Below are positions 1 to 7,366 of a stretch of 8,709 bases of DNA, piece after piece. The stretch spans positions 1 to 8,709 of the forward strand of contig JAJTHU010000295.1 in assembly GCA_021300055.1 (NCBI GenBank). Direction: 5' to 3'. Every line of letters begins with the position of its first letter. Within the stretch, counting starts at the first letter, position 1. This DNA is from Nitrosomonadaceae bacterium. Its GTDB lineage: Bacteria > Pseudomonadota > Gammaproteobacteria > Burkholderiales > Usitatibacteraceae. The notes under the pieces were generated by a model that did not search any database, had not been told where the DNA came from, and saw only the letters and a list, made by a program, of their open reading frames with translations. The position numbers and the translations under genes are program-made.

Positions 1-1
1 T

Positions 2-1348
2 CTGGGTCAGGCGCACAAGGCAGACGAGGCGCGCGCCAAAGGCCCAAACGGCGCATTGCTCGGCATTCCTATCGCCCACAAGGACATTTTCGTGACCCGC
101 GGCTGGCGCTCGACCGCCGGTTCGAAAATGCTGGCGAACTACGTGTCGCCGTTCGACGCCACGGTGGTCACGCAATTGGCGGGCGCCGGCGCGGTATGCA
201 TCGGCAAGCTCAACTGCGACGAGTTCGCCATGGGCTCGTCGAATGAAAACTCGGCGTTTAGCGCGGTCAAAAACCCGCTTGACCCCACCCGCATTCCCGG
301 CGGCTCGTCGGGCGGTTCAGCCGCCGCGGTCGCGGCGGGCGTCGTGCCCGCCACGACCGGCACAGACACAGGCGGCAGCCTGCGCCAACCGGCCGCGATG
401 TGCGGCATCACCGCAATCAAACCGACCTACGGGCGCGTCTCGCGCTACGGGATGATCGCCTTTGCCTCATCGCTCGACCAAGGCGGACCGATGGCCCACA
501 CCGCCGAAGACTGCGCCCTGATGCTCGACTCGATGTCCGGCTTCGACCCCAATGACAGCACCTCACTCGACGTGAACCAGTGCGCACCAACGGACAAAGT
601 GTCCATCTGGCGCGGCTTTTCAGCCGAAATTGCCCGAAACACCTCGCCAAATAAGGAGTTTGCTGGACTGCGCGTGGGTGTGCCCAAGGAGTTCTTCGCT
701 GATGGCCTAGCGCCCGCCGTGCGCGAGAAGGTTGAGGCGGCCATCGCATTTTTCGTGTCGCGCGGCGCCGAACGCGTCGAGATCTCGTTGCCGCGTACGT
801 CACTCGCCATTCCCGCCTATTACGTTATCGCCCCCGCCGAGGCGTCGAGCAACCTCGCGCGCTTCGACGGCGTGCGCTATGGGCATCGCGCTGCCGACTA
901 CACCGATCTCAACGACATGATCGCCAAGAGCCGCGCCGAAGGGTTCGGTCGCGAGGTGCAGCGCCGCATCCTGACAGGCACCTATGTGCTGTCGCACGGC
1001 TACTACGACGCCTATTACCTGCAAGCGCAGCGCGTGCGTTGGCTCATCGCGCAGGATTTCCAGCAAGCGCTGGCGCAGTGCGACCTCATCATGGGCCCGG
1101 TGGCACCGACCACCGCGTGGAAGTTCGGCGAAAAATCCGCCGACCCGGTCGCCATGTACTTGGAAGACATCTTCACGCTCGGCGTGTCGCTCGCGGGTCT
1201 GCCGGGCATGTCGGTGCCGTGCGGCGTCGATGAATTACAGCTACCGATTGGCTTGCAAATCATCGGCAACTACTTTGACGAAGCGCGCATGCTGGCGGTG
1301 GCGCATCGCTACCAGCAACTCACCGGGCAGCTGGATGGCTTGTCATGA
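2..1348 (+). CDS. gatA: Glutamyl/aspartyl-tRNA amidotransferase subunit A (5'-truncated by window)
   Basis: GatA is the glutaminase subunit of the cytoplasmic GatCAB complex. It releases ammonia from glutamine, which GatB uses to convert Asp-tRNA(Asn) and/or Glu-tRNA(Gln) to the amide form. The frame is open from base 2, and about 50 N-terminal residues lie outside the window (estimated from the usual ~485-500 residue length and from S. aureus numbering). The amidase-signature Ser-cisSer-Lys triad is complete: Lys in PIAHKD (codon 80-82), cis-Ser as the first Ser of GGSSGGS (305-307) and nucleophile Ser in DTGGS (377-379). The spacing equals the family's 75 and 24 residues. The stretch between DSTS and LRVGVPKE looks about ten residues longer than in relatives I remember; it lies outside the catalytic core. 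It overlaps gatB by ATGA, so the two are co-transcribed; gatC is expected just upstream. The TTG at 56 is internal, not the start. Confidence 0.97.
   Translation: MGQAHKADEARAKGPNGALLGIPIAHKDIFVTRGWRSTAGSKMLANYVSPFDATVVTQLAGAGAVCIGKLNCDEFAMGSSNENSAFSAVKNPLDPTRIPGGSSGGSAAAVAAGVVPATTGTDTGGSLRQPAAMCGITAIKPTYGRVSRYGMIAFASSLDQGGPMAHTAEDCALMLDSMSGFDPNDSTSLDVNQCAPTDKVSIWRGFSAEIARNTSPNKEFAGLRVGVPKEFFADGLAPAVREKVEAAIAFFVSRGAERVEISLPRTSLAIPAYYVIAPAEASSNLARFDGVRYGHRAADYTDLNDMIAKSRAEGFGREVQRRILTGTYVLSHGYYDAYYLQAQRVRWLIAQDFQQALAQCDLIMGPVAPTTAWKFGEKSADPVAMYLEDIFTLGVSLAGLPGMSVPCGVDELQLPIGLQIIGNYFDEARMLAVAHRYQQLTGQLDGLS
1345..1348 (+). other. gatA/gatB ATGA stop-start overlap
   Basis: The gatB ATG (1345-1347) and the gatA TGA (1346-1348) share bases. 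No Shine-Dalgarno sequence stands at the usual distance; only a weak GGATGG lies upstream. Translation of gatB is therefore probably coupled to termination on gatA, which would suit subunits made in equal amounts. The overlap is seen directly; coupling is inferred. Confidence 0.75.
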
Positions 1349-2850
1349 GCAGCCCACTCATCCAAGGTTGGGAAGTCGTTATCGGCATCGAAACGCACGT
1401 CCAGCTACAGACCAATTCCAAGATTTTTTCAAACGCCTCGACCAAGTTCGGCGCTGCGCCGAACACGCAAGCGAGCGCGGTCGATCTGGCGCTGCCCGGC
1501 ACGCTGCCGGTGCTCAACGGGCAGGCGGTGGAATGCGCCATCAAATTTGGTTTGGCCGTCAACGACGGCGACAGCCGTAATGTCGCGCGCCGCTCGGTGT
1601 TCGCACGCAAAAACTACTTCTATCCCGATCTTCCCAAGGGCTACCAAATTTCGCAGTTTGAGCTGCCGGTAGTCACGGGCGGTTTCGTCGATATCCAAGT
1701 CGGTGAGGGCGGGAAAGGTGAGAGGGCTTACACGAAGCGCATCCAGCTCACCCGCGCTCATCTCGAAGAAGACGCGGGCAAATCGTTGCACGAAGGCCTC
1801 GAAACACCGGGTGTGTCGGGCATCGACCTTAACCGCGCAGGCACACCGCTGCTCGAAATCGTCAGCGAACCGGAAATGCGTTCGGCCGCAGAGGCGGTGG
1901 CGTATGCGCGCGCGCTGCACGGGATCGTCACGTGGATTGGCATTTGCGACGGCAATATGCAGGAGGGCTCGTTCCGCTGCGACGCGAACGTGTCGGTGCG
2001 GCGCCCGGGCGCGCCACTGGGCACGCGCTGCGAAATCAAAAACGTGAATTCGTTCCGCTTCTTGGAGCGCGCGATTCAGTACGAAGTACGTCGGCAAATC
2101 GAGCTGATCGAAGACGGCGGCACGGTGGTGCAGCAAACGCGACTTTACGACGCGGACAAGGACGAAACCCGCGCCATGCGCTCGAAGGAAGATGCGATGG
2201 ACTATCGCTACTTCCCCGATCCAGATTTGCTGCCGTTGATGATCGCGGACGCGAAGATTGAGAAGACCCGTTTGGGCATGCTGCGCGGTGACGCTATCGA
2301 CGTCCCCGCATCAGCGCGCCAACACCTTGTCGCGTCGTTCGGCTTAAGTCCGTACGACGCACAGCTGCTGACCCAAAGTCGCGCCGCCGCTGACTGCTTT
2401 TTCGAAGCCGAACAAAGCTCTGGTGGGCAAGCCAAGCTCTGCGCCAACTGGATCAACGGCGAACTTGCCTCGCAACTCAATCGCGACGGCATCGATATCA
2501 GCGCCTCTCCGGTTAACGGTATCCAGCTCGGCAAGTTGGTGAAGCGCATTGCCGACGGCACGCTGTCATCCAAGACAGCCAAAGAAGTCTTCGGCTACAT
2601 GTGGGCAGGCGAACTCGGCGGCGACCCGGACGCCATCATCGAAGCACGTGGACTCAAGCAAGTCTCTGACGTGGGTGCGATCGAAAAATTAGTCGACGAG
2701 GCGATTACCAACAACGCGAAGTCGGTTGCCGAGTACAAGACAGGCAAAGAGAAGGCCTTGCAGGCGATCGTCGGTCAGGTGATGAAAGCCTCGCAGGGCA
2801 AGGCCAATCCAGCGCAAGTCAACGAGCTGTTGCGCAAGAAGCTCGCGTAG
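1345..2850 (+). CDS. gatB: Aspartyl/glutamyl-tRNA(Asn/Gln) amidotransferase subunit B
   Basis: GatB binds the mischarged tRNA, activates the Asp or Glu side chain with ATP and amidates it with ammonia channelled from GatA. The 501-residue product is slightly longer than the usual ~480. It begins with the cradle domain (GIETHVQL, residues 14-21) and carries the family signature IDLNRAGTPLLEIVS at 160-174, followed by conserved blocks GSFRCDANVSVR (208-219) and DYRYFPDPDLLP (286-297). The C-terminal ~150 residues are the helical and YqeY-like tail that contacts the tRNA elbow, ending in a typical NPAQVNELLRKKL motif. The start is fixed by the ATGA overlap with gatA and by the motif lying close to the N-terminus. 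It converges with the DUF4124 gene, 36 bases apart, and no clear terminator is visible between them. Confidence 0.98.
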   Translation: MSSPLIQGWEVVIGIETHVQLQTNSKIFSNASTKFGAAPNTQASAVDLALPGTLPVLNGQAVECAIKFGLAVNDGDSRNVARRSVFARKNYFYPDLPKGYQISQFELPVVTGGFVDIQVGEGGKGERAYTKRIQLTRAHLEEDAGKSLHEGLETPGVSGIDLNRAGTPLLEIVSEPEMRSAAEAVAYARALHGIVTWIGICDGNMQEGSFRCDANVSVRRPGAPLGTRCEIKNVNSFRFLERAIQYEVRRQIELIEDGGTVVQQTRLYDADKDETRAMRSKEDAMDYRYFPDPDLLPLMIADAKIEKTRLGMLRGDAIDVPASARQHLVASFGLSPYDAQLLTQSRAAADCFFEAEQSSGGQAKLCANWINGELASQLNRDGIDISASPVNGIQLGKLVKRIADGTLSSKTAKEVFGYMWAGELGGDPDAIIEARGLKQVSDVGAIEKLVDEAITNNAKSVAEYKTGKEKALQAIVGQVMKASQGKANPAQVNELLRKKLA

Positions 2851-2858
2851 GAGCGCAA

Positions 2859-2906
2859 CGGATCAACGACGCGGCGCGGGCGCGGATTAACGACGCGGCG
2901 CGGGCG
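2859..2906. repeat. 24-base tandem duplication at the 3' end of the DUF4124 gene
   Basis: Bases 2859-2882 and 2883-2906 are adjacent direct copies of a 24-base unit differing at one position (C2864 versus T2888). The unit covers the last codons and stop of the minus-strand DUF4124 gene. The working stop reads TAA (2887-2889), and the outer copy carries a TGA in the same frame (2863-2865). Because 24 is a multiple of three, reading past the first stop would add only SAPAPRR before the second stop. Confidence 0.85.
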
Positions 2907-3720
2907 GCGCGGGCGGCTGGTAGCCCCGCGGCAGGGCCGCTTCGATCAGGACGTTGCCTTTTTCATCAAGGATCGTGCCTGGACGCATGCCTGACTTGAG
3001 GCGACGGAAGCGGTCTTTTTCGCCTTCGTAGCGTGCGGTGATCTCGGCGCGGTCGGCTTCAAGACGATCGATTTCGACTTGCAGCGTCTTGCGGTCATTC
3101 GTCGCACGGTCAAAGTCTGCCTGTAATTGAGGCGGGATCTCGCGGCTACGCGCCTTGCTGTCTTTTGGCGCCTCTTTTCCGTCCTTGGCGTCTTTGGCGT
3201 CCTTCGCTTCTTTGGCTTCGCGTGCCTCACGCTCTTCCCGGGCCTTGGTCGCTTGGCTACGCCCGGCGACGTAAAACTCCATTTGGCTGTTGATCTTCAC
3301 CAAGCGCGCGTCGAGGTCGGCCATGCGGTTATCCAAGAACTTCCGACGCTGGGTCAGCTGTGCCAAGTCTTTGTCACGCACGACGTCGATTTCGCGTTCG
3401 GCGCCATAAGTACCCAGCAAGGCCAAATCTTTCTGGCGCTGTTCAAACACGCGTCTGTCGTCGGCCGCCTTTTTCGCGGCAGCTTCGTCACGCGCCTTCT
3501 GCTGCTCGGGCGTCAGCGGGGCGTCTAGGGTGCGAAGTGGGCGCCCCTGCTTATTAAGCTCGGTAACGTCTTTTTTCGCGCACGCCGCTGGCATCGTCTG
3601 GCCATAGTGCGTCACGCCCTTTTCATCGGTGCACTTGAACAGCGTCGACTGCGCCACGCTCTCAGACGCGGCGAGCACGAGCGCGACACACAGGGCAAGG
3701 CGACAAGAGAAAAGTGGCAT
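2887..3720 (-). CDS. DUF4124 domain-containing exported coiled-coil protein
   Basis: A 277-residue protein of unknown function, probably periplasmic. Residues 1-24 look like a Sec signal peptide (MPLFSCRLALC, then a VALVLAAS core, cleavage after SVAQ). A DUF4124 segment follows (about 26-63: LFKCTDEKGVTHYG, then a second Cys in PAACAKK), the short beta-rich cysteine domain common in proteobacterial envelope proteins. Residues ~70-245 are highly charged and probably helical or coiled-coil, interrupted at 160-182 by an EAK/DAK three-residue repeat. The C-terminus is rich in Pro/Ala (PPAPPAPRR). The ATG at 3720 was chosen because it places the signal peptide at the N-terminus; an upstream GTG at 3774 would add 18 residues and overlap pyrE by 7 bases. 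No Shine-Dalgarno sequence precedes it. It lies 47 bases after pyrE on the same strand, so it is probably co-transcribed with it. Confidence 0.85.
   Translation of the reverse strand: MPLFSCRLALCVALVLAASESVAQSTLFKCTDEKGVTHYGQTMPAACAKKDVTELNKQGRPLRTLDAPLTPEQQKARDEAAAKKAADDRRVFEQRQKDLALLGTYGAEREIDVVRDKDLAQLTQRRKFLDNRMADLDARLVKINSQMEFYVAGRSQATKAREEREAREAKEAKDAKDAKDGKEAPKDSKARSREIPPQLQADFDRATNDRKTLQVEIDRLEADRAEITARYEGEKDRFRRLKSGMRPGTILDEKGNVLIEAALPRGYQPPAPPAPRR
3175..3243 (-). repeat. In-gene EAK/DAK low-complexity repeat
   Basis: This stretch of the DUF4124 gene encodes a run of three-residue units (REA, KEA, KDA). At the DNA level it shows an approximate 9-base period of the form (C/T)TTTGGCGT or close variants on the plus strand. 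Such tracts usually extend a charged helix and can change length by slippage. The repeat is seen directly; length variation is inferred. Confidence 0.65.
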
Positions 3721-3767
3721 GGTGAGCAGCGAAAAGGGTGGTGGCAACGTCGAGCTACGCGCCGGAT

Positions 3768-4403
3768 TCAGCACCCGTATTGAGCGCGATAAGCAGCAAT
3801 TTTGGCGAGTTTATCTGCTTCCCCTTCTTTTGCCGACAGGAAAGCGACGATATCGCTCAGTGTTGCTACCGCAATAACGGGGATGCCGTGCTGCTGGCTG
3901 ACTTCTTGGGCCGCTGAAAGTTCGCCCAAACCGCGCTCTTGGCGGTCTAGCGAGATCACAACCGCCGCTGGCGTCGCACCCGCATCCCGAATCATGGCCA
4001 CCGATTCACGCACTGACGTCCCCGCCGAGATAACGTCGTCGACGATCAGAACCCTTCCGGCAAGCGGCGCGCCGACGATCAGACCGCCTTCACCATGTTC
4101 CTTCGCCTCCTTGCGGTTAAACGCAAACGGCACATTTCGGCCTCGCTCGGCTAACTTGATGGCCATTCCGGCCGCCAAGGTGATCCCCTTGTAGGCGGGG
4201 CCGAAGATCATGTCAAAACCCACGCCCGAATCCAGCGCGGCATCGGCGTAAAACGCCGCGAGCTTGCCCATGGATGCGCCGTCGTTAAACAGGCCCGAAT
4301 TGAAGAAGTAGGGGGAAAGGCGACCGGCTTTGGTTTTGAATTCCCCGAAGCGCAAGGCGTTTTGGGCAATAGCGAAGGCGACGAATTCTTGGCGGAAGGA
4401 CAT
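3768..4403 (-). CDS. pyrE: Orotate phosphoribosyltransferase
   Basis: This enzyme joins orotate to PRPP to form orotidine 5'-monophosphate and pyrophosphate in cytoplasmic de novo pyrimidine synthesis. The 211-residue length is normal. Visible motifs are the N-terminal orotate region KTKAGRLSPYFFNSG (23-37), GPAYKGI (68-74), the flexible catalytic loop NRKEAKEHGEGG (96-107) and the PRPP-binding signature VLIVDDVISAGTS (118-130). The C-terminal half has AVVISLDRQERG, typical of proteobacterial PyrE. The ATG at 4403 starts the conserved MSFRQEFVAFAI; further upstream codons in frame (to 4469) are not conserved in style and were left out. The gene is divergent from xthA and probably leads an operon with the DUF4124 gene. 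There is no pyrimidine attenuator or clear Shine-Dalgarno in front of it; a pyrimidine-rich CCTTCCCC touches the start. Confidence 0.97.
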   Translation of the reverse strand: MSFRQEFVAFAIAQNALRFGEFKTKAGRLSPYFFNSGLFNDGASMGKLAAFYADAALDSGVGFDMIFGPAYKGITLAAGMAIKLAERGRNVPFAFNRKEAKEHGEGGLIVGAPLAGRVLIVDDVISAGTSVRESVAMIRDAGATPAAVVISLDRQERGLGELSAAQEVSQQHGIPVIAVATLSDIVAFLSAKEGEADKLAKIAAYRAQYGC

Positions 4404-4559
4404 GGGGAAGGTCAGCAGGGGAGCGGAAGGAGAAGCGCGAAAGAAAACCGGCAACAGCGGACGAAACAACCAACTACCGCCTTGCGAAGAGTGCGTGTCA
4501 CGCGGAAGACTGCACTCCTCACCGATAATGTGAGCTTCGCAATTTTACGTCTCCCCTCC
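4404..4559. promoter_or_regulatory. Divergent pyrE / xthA intergenic region
   Basis: These 156 bases separate two divergent genes and so must hold a promoter for each. The only hexamer that stands out is GATAAT at 4524-4529 on the plus strand, a fair -10 match that would give xthA a leader of about 25 bases. No matching -35 lies 16-18 bases upstream. On the minus strand a GTGACA (4501-4496) followed 17 bases later by GGTAGT is a weak candidate for pyrE. No operator or riboswitch was recognised. Confidence 0.4.
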
Positions 4560-5324
4560 ATGCGCGTCATCTCAGTCAACGTCAACGGCATCCGCGCGGC
4601 CACTAGCAAGGGCTTGGTCGACTGGCTCAAGAAGCAAAAGCCGGACGTGGTGTGCCTCCAAGAGATTAAAGCGATAGAGAGCGATCTGCCCGAAGCCGTG
4701 CTGCGCTGGAAGATGCACGGCTTCTACCACCCGGCGGAGAAAAAGGGCTACGCGGGCGTGGCCATCCTCAGCAAACGCGAGCCTGACAAGATCATCATCG
4801 GTACCGGCATCAAGTGGATCGATGCTGAAGGCCGCTACTTGGAAGCGCAGTTCGGCAATCTCTCTGTCGTTTCGCTGTACGTTCCATCGGGCTCCGCGAG
4901 CGAAGAGGCGCAGGCCAAGAAGTTTCGCTTCATGAAAGTGTTCATGCCTTATTTGAAGAAACTTAAGGCAAGCGGGCGCGAATACATCATCGTCGGCGAC
5001 TGGAACATCGCGCACAAAGAGATCGACCTCAAGAATTGGCGCAGCAACCAAAAGAACAGCGGTTTCTTGCCAGAGGAACGCGCATGGCTCGATACGCTGT
5101 TCGACACAGTAGGTTACGTCGACACCTTCCGCACGCTCAACGACAAACCCGACCAATACACGTGGTGGTCGCAACGCGGCAACGCACGCGCCAACAACGT
5201 TGGGTGGCGCATCGACTATCACATCTGCACACCGGGCATCGCCGCGAAAGCAACGAAGACGTCGATCTACACCGGCGAGTATTTTTCAGATCACGCGCCA
5301 TTGACGGTGGATTACGGCGTATAG
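4560..5324 (+). CDS. xthA: Exodeoxyribonuclease III (AP endonuclease, EEP family)
   Basis: ExoIII incises DNA 5' of abasic sites and degrades 3' ends of duplex DNA during base-excision repair, using a divalent metal. The 254-residue product spans the whole endonuclease/exonuclease/phosphatase fold. Key residues are present: Asn7 in NVNGIRAA, metal-binding Glu35 in CLQEIKA, Tyr107 in YVPSG, Asp147 and Asn149 in GDWNIAH, Asp219 in GWRIDYH and the terminal Asp244-His245 in FSDHAPL. The FLPEERAW and WRIDYH blocks identify ExoIII rather than other EEP enzymes. The ATG at 4560 begins MRVISVNVNG, the canonical N-terminus; in-frame codons back to 4362 would reach into pyrE on the other strand and were rejected. 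There is no Shine-Dalgarno sequence; the bases just before ATG are CTCCCCTCC. It lies 50 bases upstream of yheS. Confidence 0.96.
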   Translation: MRVISVNVNGIRAATSKGLVDWLKKQKPDVVCLQEIKAIESDLPEAVLRWKMHGFYHPAEKKGYAGVAILSKREPDKIIIGTGIKWIDAEGRYLEAQFGNLSVVSLYVPSGSASEEAQAKKFRFMKVFMPYLKKLKASGREYIIVGDWNIAHKEIDLKNWRSNQKNSGFLPEERAWLDTLFDTVGYVDTFRTLNDKPDQYTWWSQRGNARANNVGWRIDYHICTPGIAAKATKTSIYTGEYFSDHAPLTVDYGV

Positions 5325-5348
5325 CACCTTCCCTCCAAGGGGACGGTG
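5325..5348 (+). terminator. Small hairpin directly after xthA
   Basis: The first base after the xthA stop begins an imperfect stem: CACC (5325-5328) pairs with GGTG (5345-5348), and TCCCT (5330-5334) pairs with GGGGA (5339-5343) through one G-T pair, across a single mismatch, with a CCAA loop. Only two Ts follow, so it is a weak terminator at best and may instead protect the xthA 3' end. xthA and yheS could still share a transcript. Confidence 0.3.
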
Positions 5349-5374
5349 TTGCGCAAACTTATGCACTCCTCTCA

Positions 5375-7366
5375 ATGATCCGCATCTCCAACCTCACCCT
5401 CGCGCGCGGCACCAAGCGTCTCTTTGAAGACGCCAGCCTGACGCTCTTCCCCGGCCACAAAGTGGGCTTGGTGGGCGCGAACGGCATCGGCAAATCGACC
5501 TTGTTTGCGCTGTTTCGCGGCGAGATCCACCAAGACACGGGCGAATTCGAAATGCCGCCCTCGTGGGTGGTCGCCCACGTGGCGCAGCATACGCCGCAGA
5601 GTGAGCGATCGGCCCTGGATTTCACGCTCGATGGTGATCGCGAGCTGCGCGTCATCGAAGCCGAACTCGCCAAGGCTGAGGCCACCGAGTGGCATGACGA
5701 GGCAGAACACGAGCGCCTTGCTGCCGAACTCTCACACTTGCACACGCGCTTTGAAGAAATCGGCGGTTACGCTGCACGCTCGCGTGCGGCCGCATTGCTA
5801 TCCGGCTTGGGCTTCAGCATTGAGCAGCAAAGCAATGCCGTAAAGACTTTCTCCGGTGGCTGGCGCATGCGCTTGAACCTCGCACAAGCGCTGATGTGTC
5901 GCTCAGACCTGCTGCTGCTCGACGAGCCAACCAATCACCTTGACCTCGACGCAGTGATGTGGCTCGAGGATTGGTTGGCGCAGTATCGGGGCACGCTGTT
6001 TCTGATCACCCACGACCGCGATTTCCTCGACGCCGTGGTGAACAAAATCGTCCACGTCGAGAACCAAAAGCTTAACGAGTACACCGGCAACTATTCGACC
6101 TTTGAGCGCACCCGCGCCATGCAGTTGGCTAACCAACAGGCGCAGCATGAGAAGCAACAACGCAATATCGCGCACCTGAAGAGCTACATCGACCGCTTTA
6201 AGGCAAAGGCGACCAAGGCACGCCAAGCGCAAAGCCGCATGAAGACGCTGGAGCGGATGGAGATCATCGCGGCCGCACACGTTGATTCGCCATTCGAGTT
6301 TCGCTTTCGCAAGCCCGACGCTGCACCCAGACAACTTCTGCACTTGAAAGAGGCCGCGCTCGGCTATCCCAGCAAGACCGTGCTGCCAAAAGTGGAATGG
6401 CGCTTGTTCTACGGCGACAAGATCGGCTTGCTAGGTCCCAATGGGGCGGGCAAATCAACAGTCGTGAAGACCCTAGCGGGCACGCTCGAAAAACTCAGCG
6501 GTGGGCGCTACGAAGGCCAAGGGCTGAAGATCGGCTACTTCGCGCAACATCAGATCGACCAGCTGCGTGTCGACGAATCGGCGCTCATGCACTTCAAGCG
6601 GCTTGACCCTACTACCCGCGAGCAAGAGTTCCGCAACTTCCTCGGTGGGTTCGACTTCCGTGGCAATCGCGTGGACGAACCGGTCGGACCGTTTTCAGGT
6701 GGCGAAAAAGCGCGCTTGGCCTTGGCGTTAATCGTTTGGCAAAAGCCCAACTTGCTGCTGCTCGATGAGCCAACCAATCACCTTGATATCGACATGCGCG
6801 AAGCGCTTGCCGAAGCCCTGCAGGATTTCGAGGGCACATTGGTCGTCGTTGCGCACGACCGTCACTTGTTGAAAGCGACCGCAGACCAACTCTGGTTGGT
6901 GGCCGACGGCGAACTCAAGGAATTCGACGGCGACCTAGACGACTACAAGGTCTGGGCCAAGGAATACGCCGCGCGCCGCAGCCGCGAATCGCAAGCCAAA
7001 CCCCAGGAAAAAAACGGTGTTTCAGGCAAAAATGCCCCAAACGCCGCACCAGTTGGCGAGTTTGCTCCGAGCGGTTCGGTTGATCGCAAAGAACAAAAGC
7101 GCATCGAAGCCGAAGCGCGTCAGCGCATCGCCAGCCAACGTAAGCCACTCGAGAAAAAGCTCGCGGAATTCGACGCTCGCCTCAAAGCGTTGACTGCCGA
7201 GCGGAACAATATCGAACAATGGCTCTCTGAGTCTTCGGCATACGCAGACGAGAACAAATCGCGCCTGCAAGACATGCTGAAGCGTCAGGGCGAAGTGGTC
7301 GCGGAAATCGAGGACATCGAGTGGAAATGGTTGGGCGTGAGCGAGCAACTGGAGGCCGTGGGGTAA
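5375..7366 (+). CDS. yheS: ABC-F family ATPase, YheS type
   Basis: A soluble protein with two ATP-binding cassettes and no membrane segments, of the ABC-F class that acts on the ribosome near the E site. The precise role of YheS is less settled than that of EttA. In 663 residues: Walker A GANGIGKST (34-42), signature FSGGWRMRL (159-167), Walker B with catalytic Glu184 in LLLLDEPTNHLD, and H-loop His213. Then comes the charged P-site-tRNA-interaction linker (~222-317, with SYIDRFKAKATKARQAQSR), Walker A GPNGAGKST (354-362), signature FSGGEKARL (440-448), Glu465 and His494. A C-terminal coiled-coil extension (~570-663) follows. The order and spelling match E. coli YheS as I remember it (MRLNLAQAL, YFAQHQ, LGGF, ALIVWQ). 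ATG 5375 starts MIRISNLTLARG; codons upstream to 5036 overlap xthA and were rejected. No Shine-Dalgarno; CTCCTCTCA precedes the start. Confidence 0.95.
   Translation: MIRISNLTLARGTKRLFEDASLTLFPGHKVGLVGANGIGKSTLFALFRGEIHQDTGEFEMPPSWVVAHVAQHTPQSERSALDFTLDGDRELRVIEAELAKAEATEWHDEAEHERLAAELSHLHTRFEEIGGYAARSRAAALLSGLGFSIEQQSNAVKTFSGGWRMRLNLAQALMCRSDLLLLDEPTNHLDLDAVMWLEDWLAQYRGTLFLITHDRDFLDAVVNKIVHVENQKLNEYTGNYSTFERTRAMQLANQQAQHEKQQRNIAHLKSYIDRFKAKATKARQAQSRMKTLERMEIIAAAHVDSPFEFRFRKPDAAPRQLLHLKEAALGYPSKTVLPKVEWRLFYGDKIGLLGPNGAGKSTVVKTLAGTLEKLSGGRYEGQGLKIGYFAQHQIDQLRVDESALMHFKRLDPTTREQEFRNFLGGFDFRGNRVDEPVGPFSGGEKARLALALIVWQKPNLLLLDEPTNHLDIDMREALAEALQDFEGTLVVVAHDRHLLKATADQLWLVADGELKEFDGDLDDYKVWAKEYAARRSRESQAKPQEKNGVSGKNAPNAAPVGEFAPSGSVDRKEQKRIEAEARQRIASQRKPLEKKLAEFDARLKALTAERNNIEQWLSESSAYADENKSRLQDMLKRQGEVVAEIEDIEWKWLGVSEQLEAVG
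5910..5943 (+). repeat. 34-base repeat in yheS, copy 1 (first Walker B)
   Basis: This segment, coding for LLLLDEPTNHLD of the first cassette, matches 6753-6786 in the second cassette at 33 of 34 bases; only C5923 versus T6766 differs. The protein motif is conserved in both halves of every ABC-F protein, but the codon choice is identical too. Confidence 0.8.
6753..6786 (+). repeat. 34-base repeat in yheS, copy 2 (second Walker B)
   Basis: Second copy of the 34-base direct repeat, 843 bases (281 codons) after the first. Recombination between the copies would remove one cassette-length unit in frame. Confidence 0.8.

Noticed and set aside
1429..2136. 235-codon minus-strand frame opposite gatB
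   Set aside because: An antisense shadow of a strongly conserved gene in GC-rich sequence; composition is Arg/Ala/Val-biased without motifs.
2851..2886. Bidirectional terminator between convergent gatB and the DUF4124 gene
   Set aside because: The spacer is a direct, not inverted, repeat; I found no convincing stem and no T-run.
3629..3877. 82-codon plus-strand frame across the pyrE/DUF4124 junction
   Set aside because: It is antisense to the ends of two real genes and shows no start signal or motif.
4572..5222. 216-codon minus-strand frame opposite xthA
   Set aside because: It lies wholly within the xthA gene, whose catalytic residues are all present; the antisense product shows no family features.
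5036..5374. Upstream extension of yheS by 113 codons
   Set aside because: It overlaps xthA in another frame, reads as Arg/His-rich noise, and the canonical ABC-F N-terminus begins at 5375.
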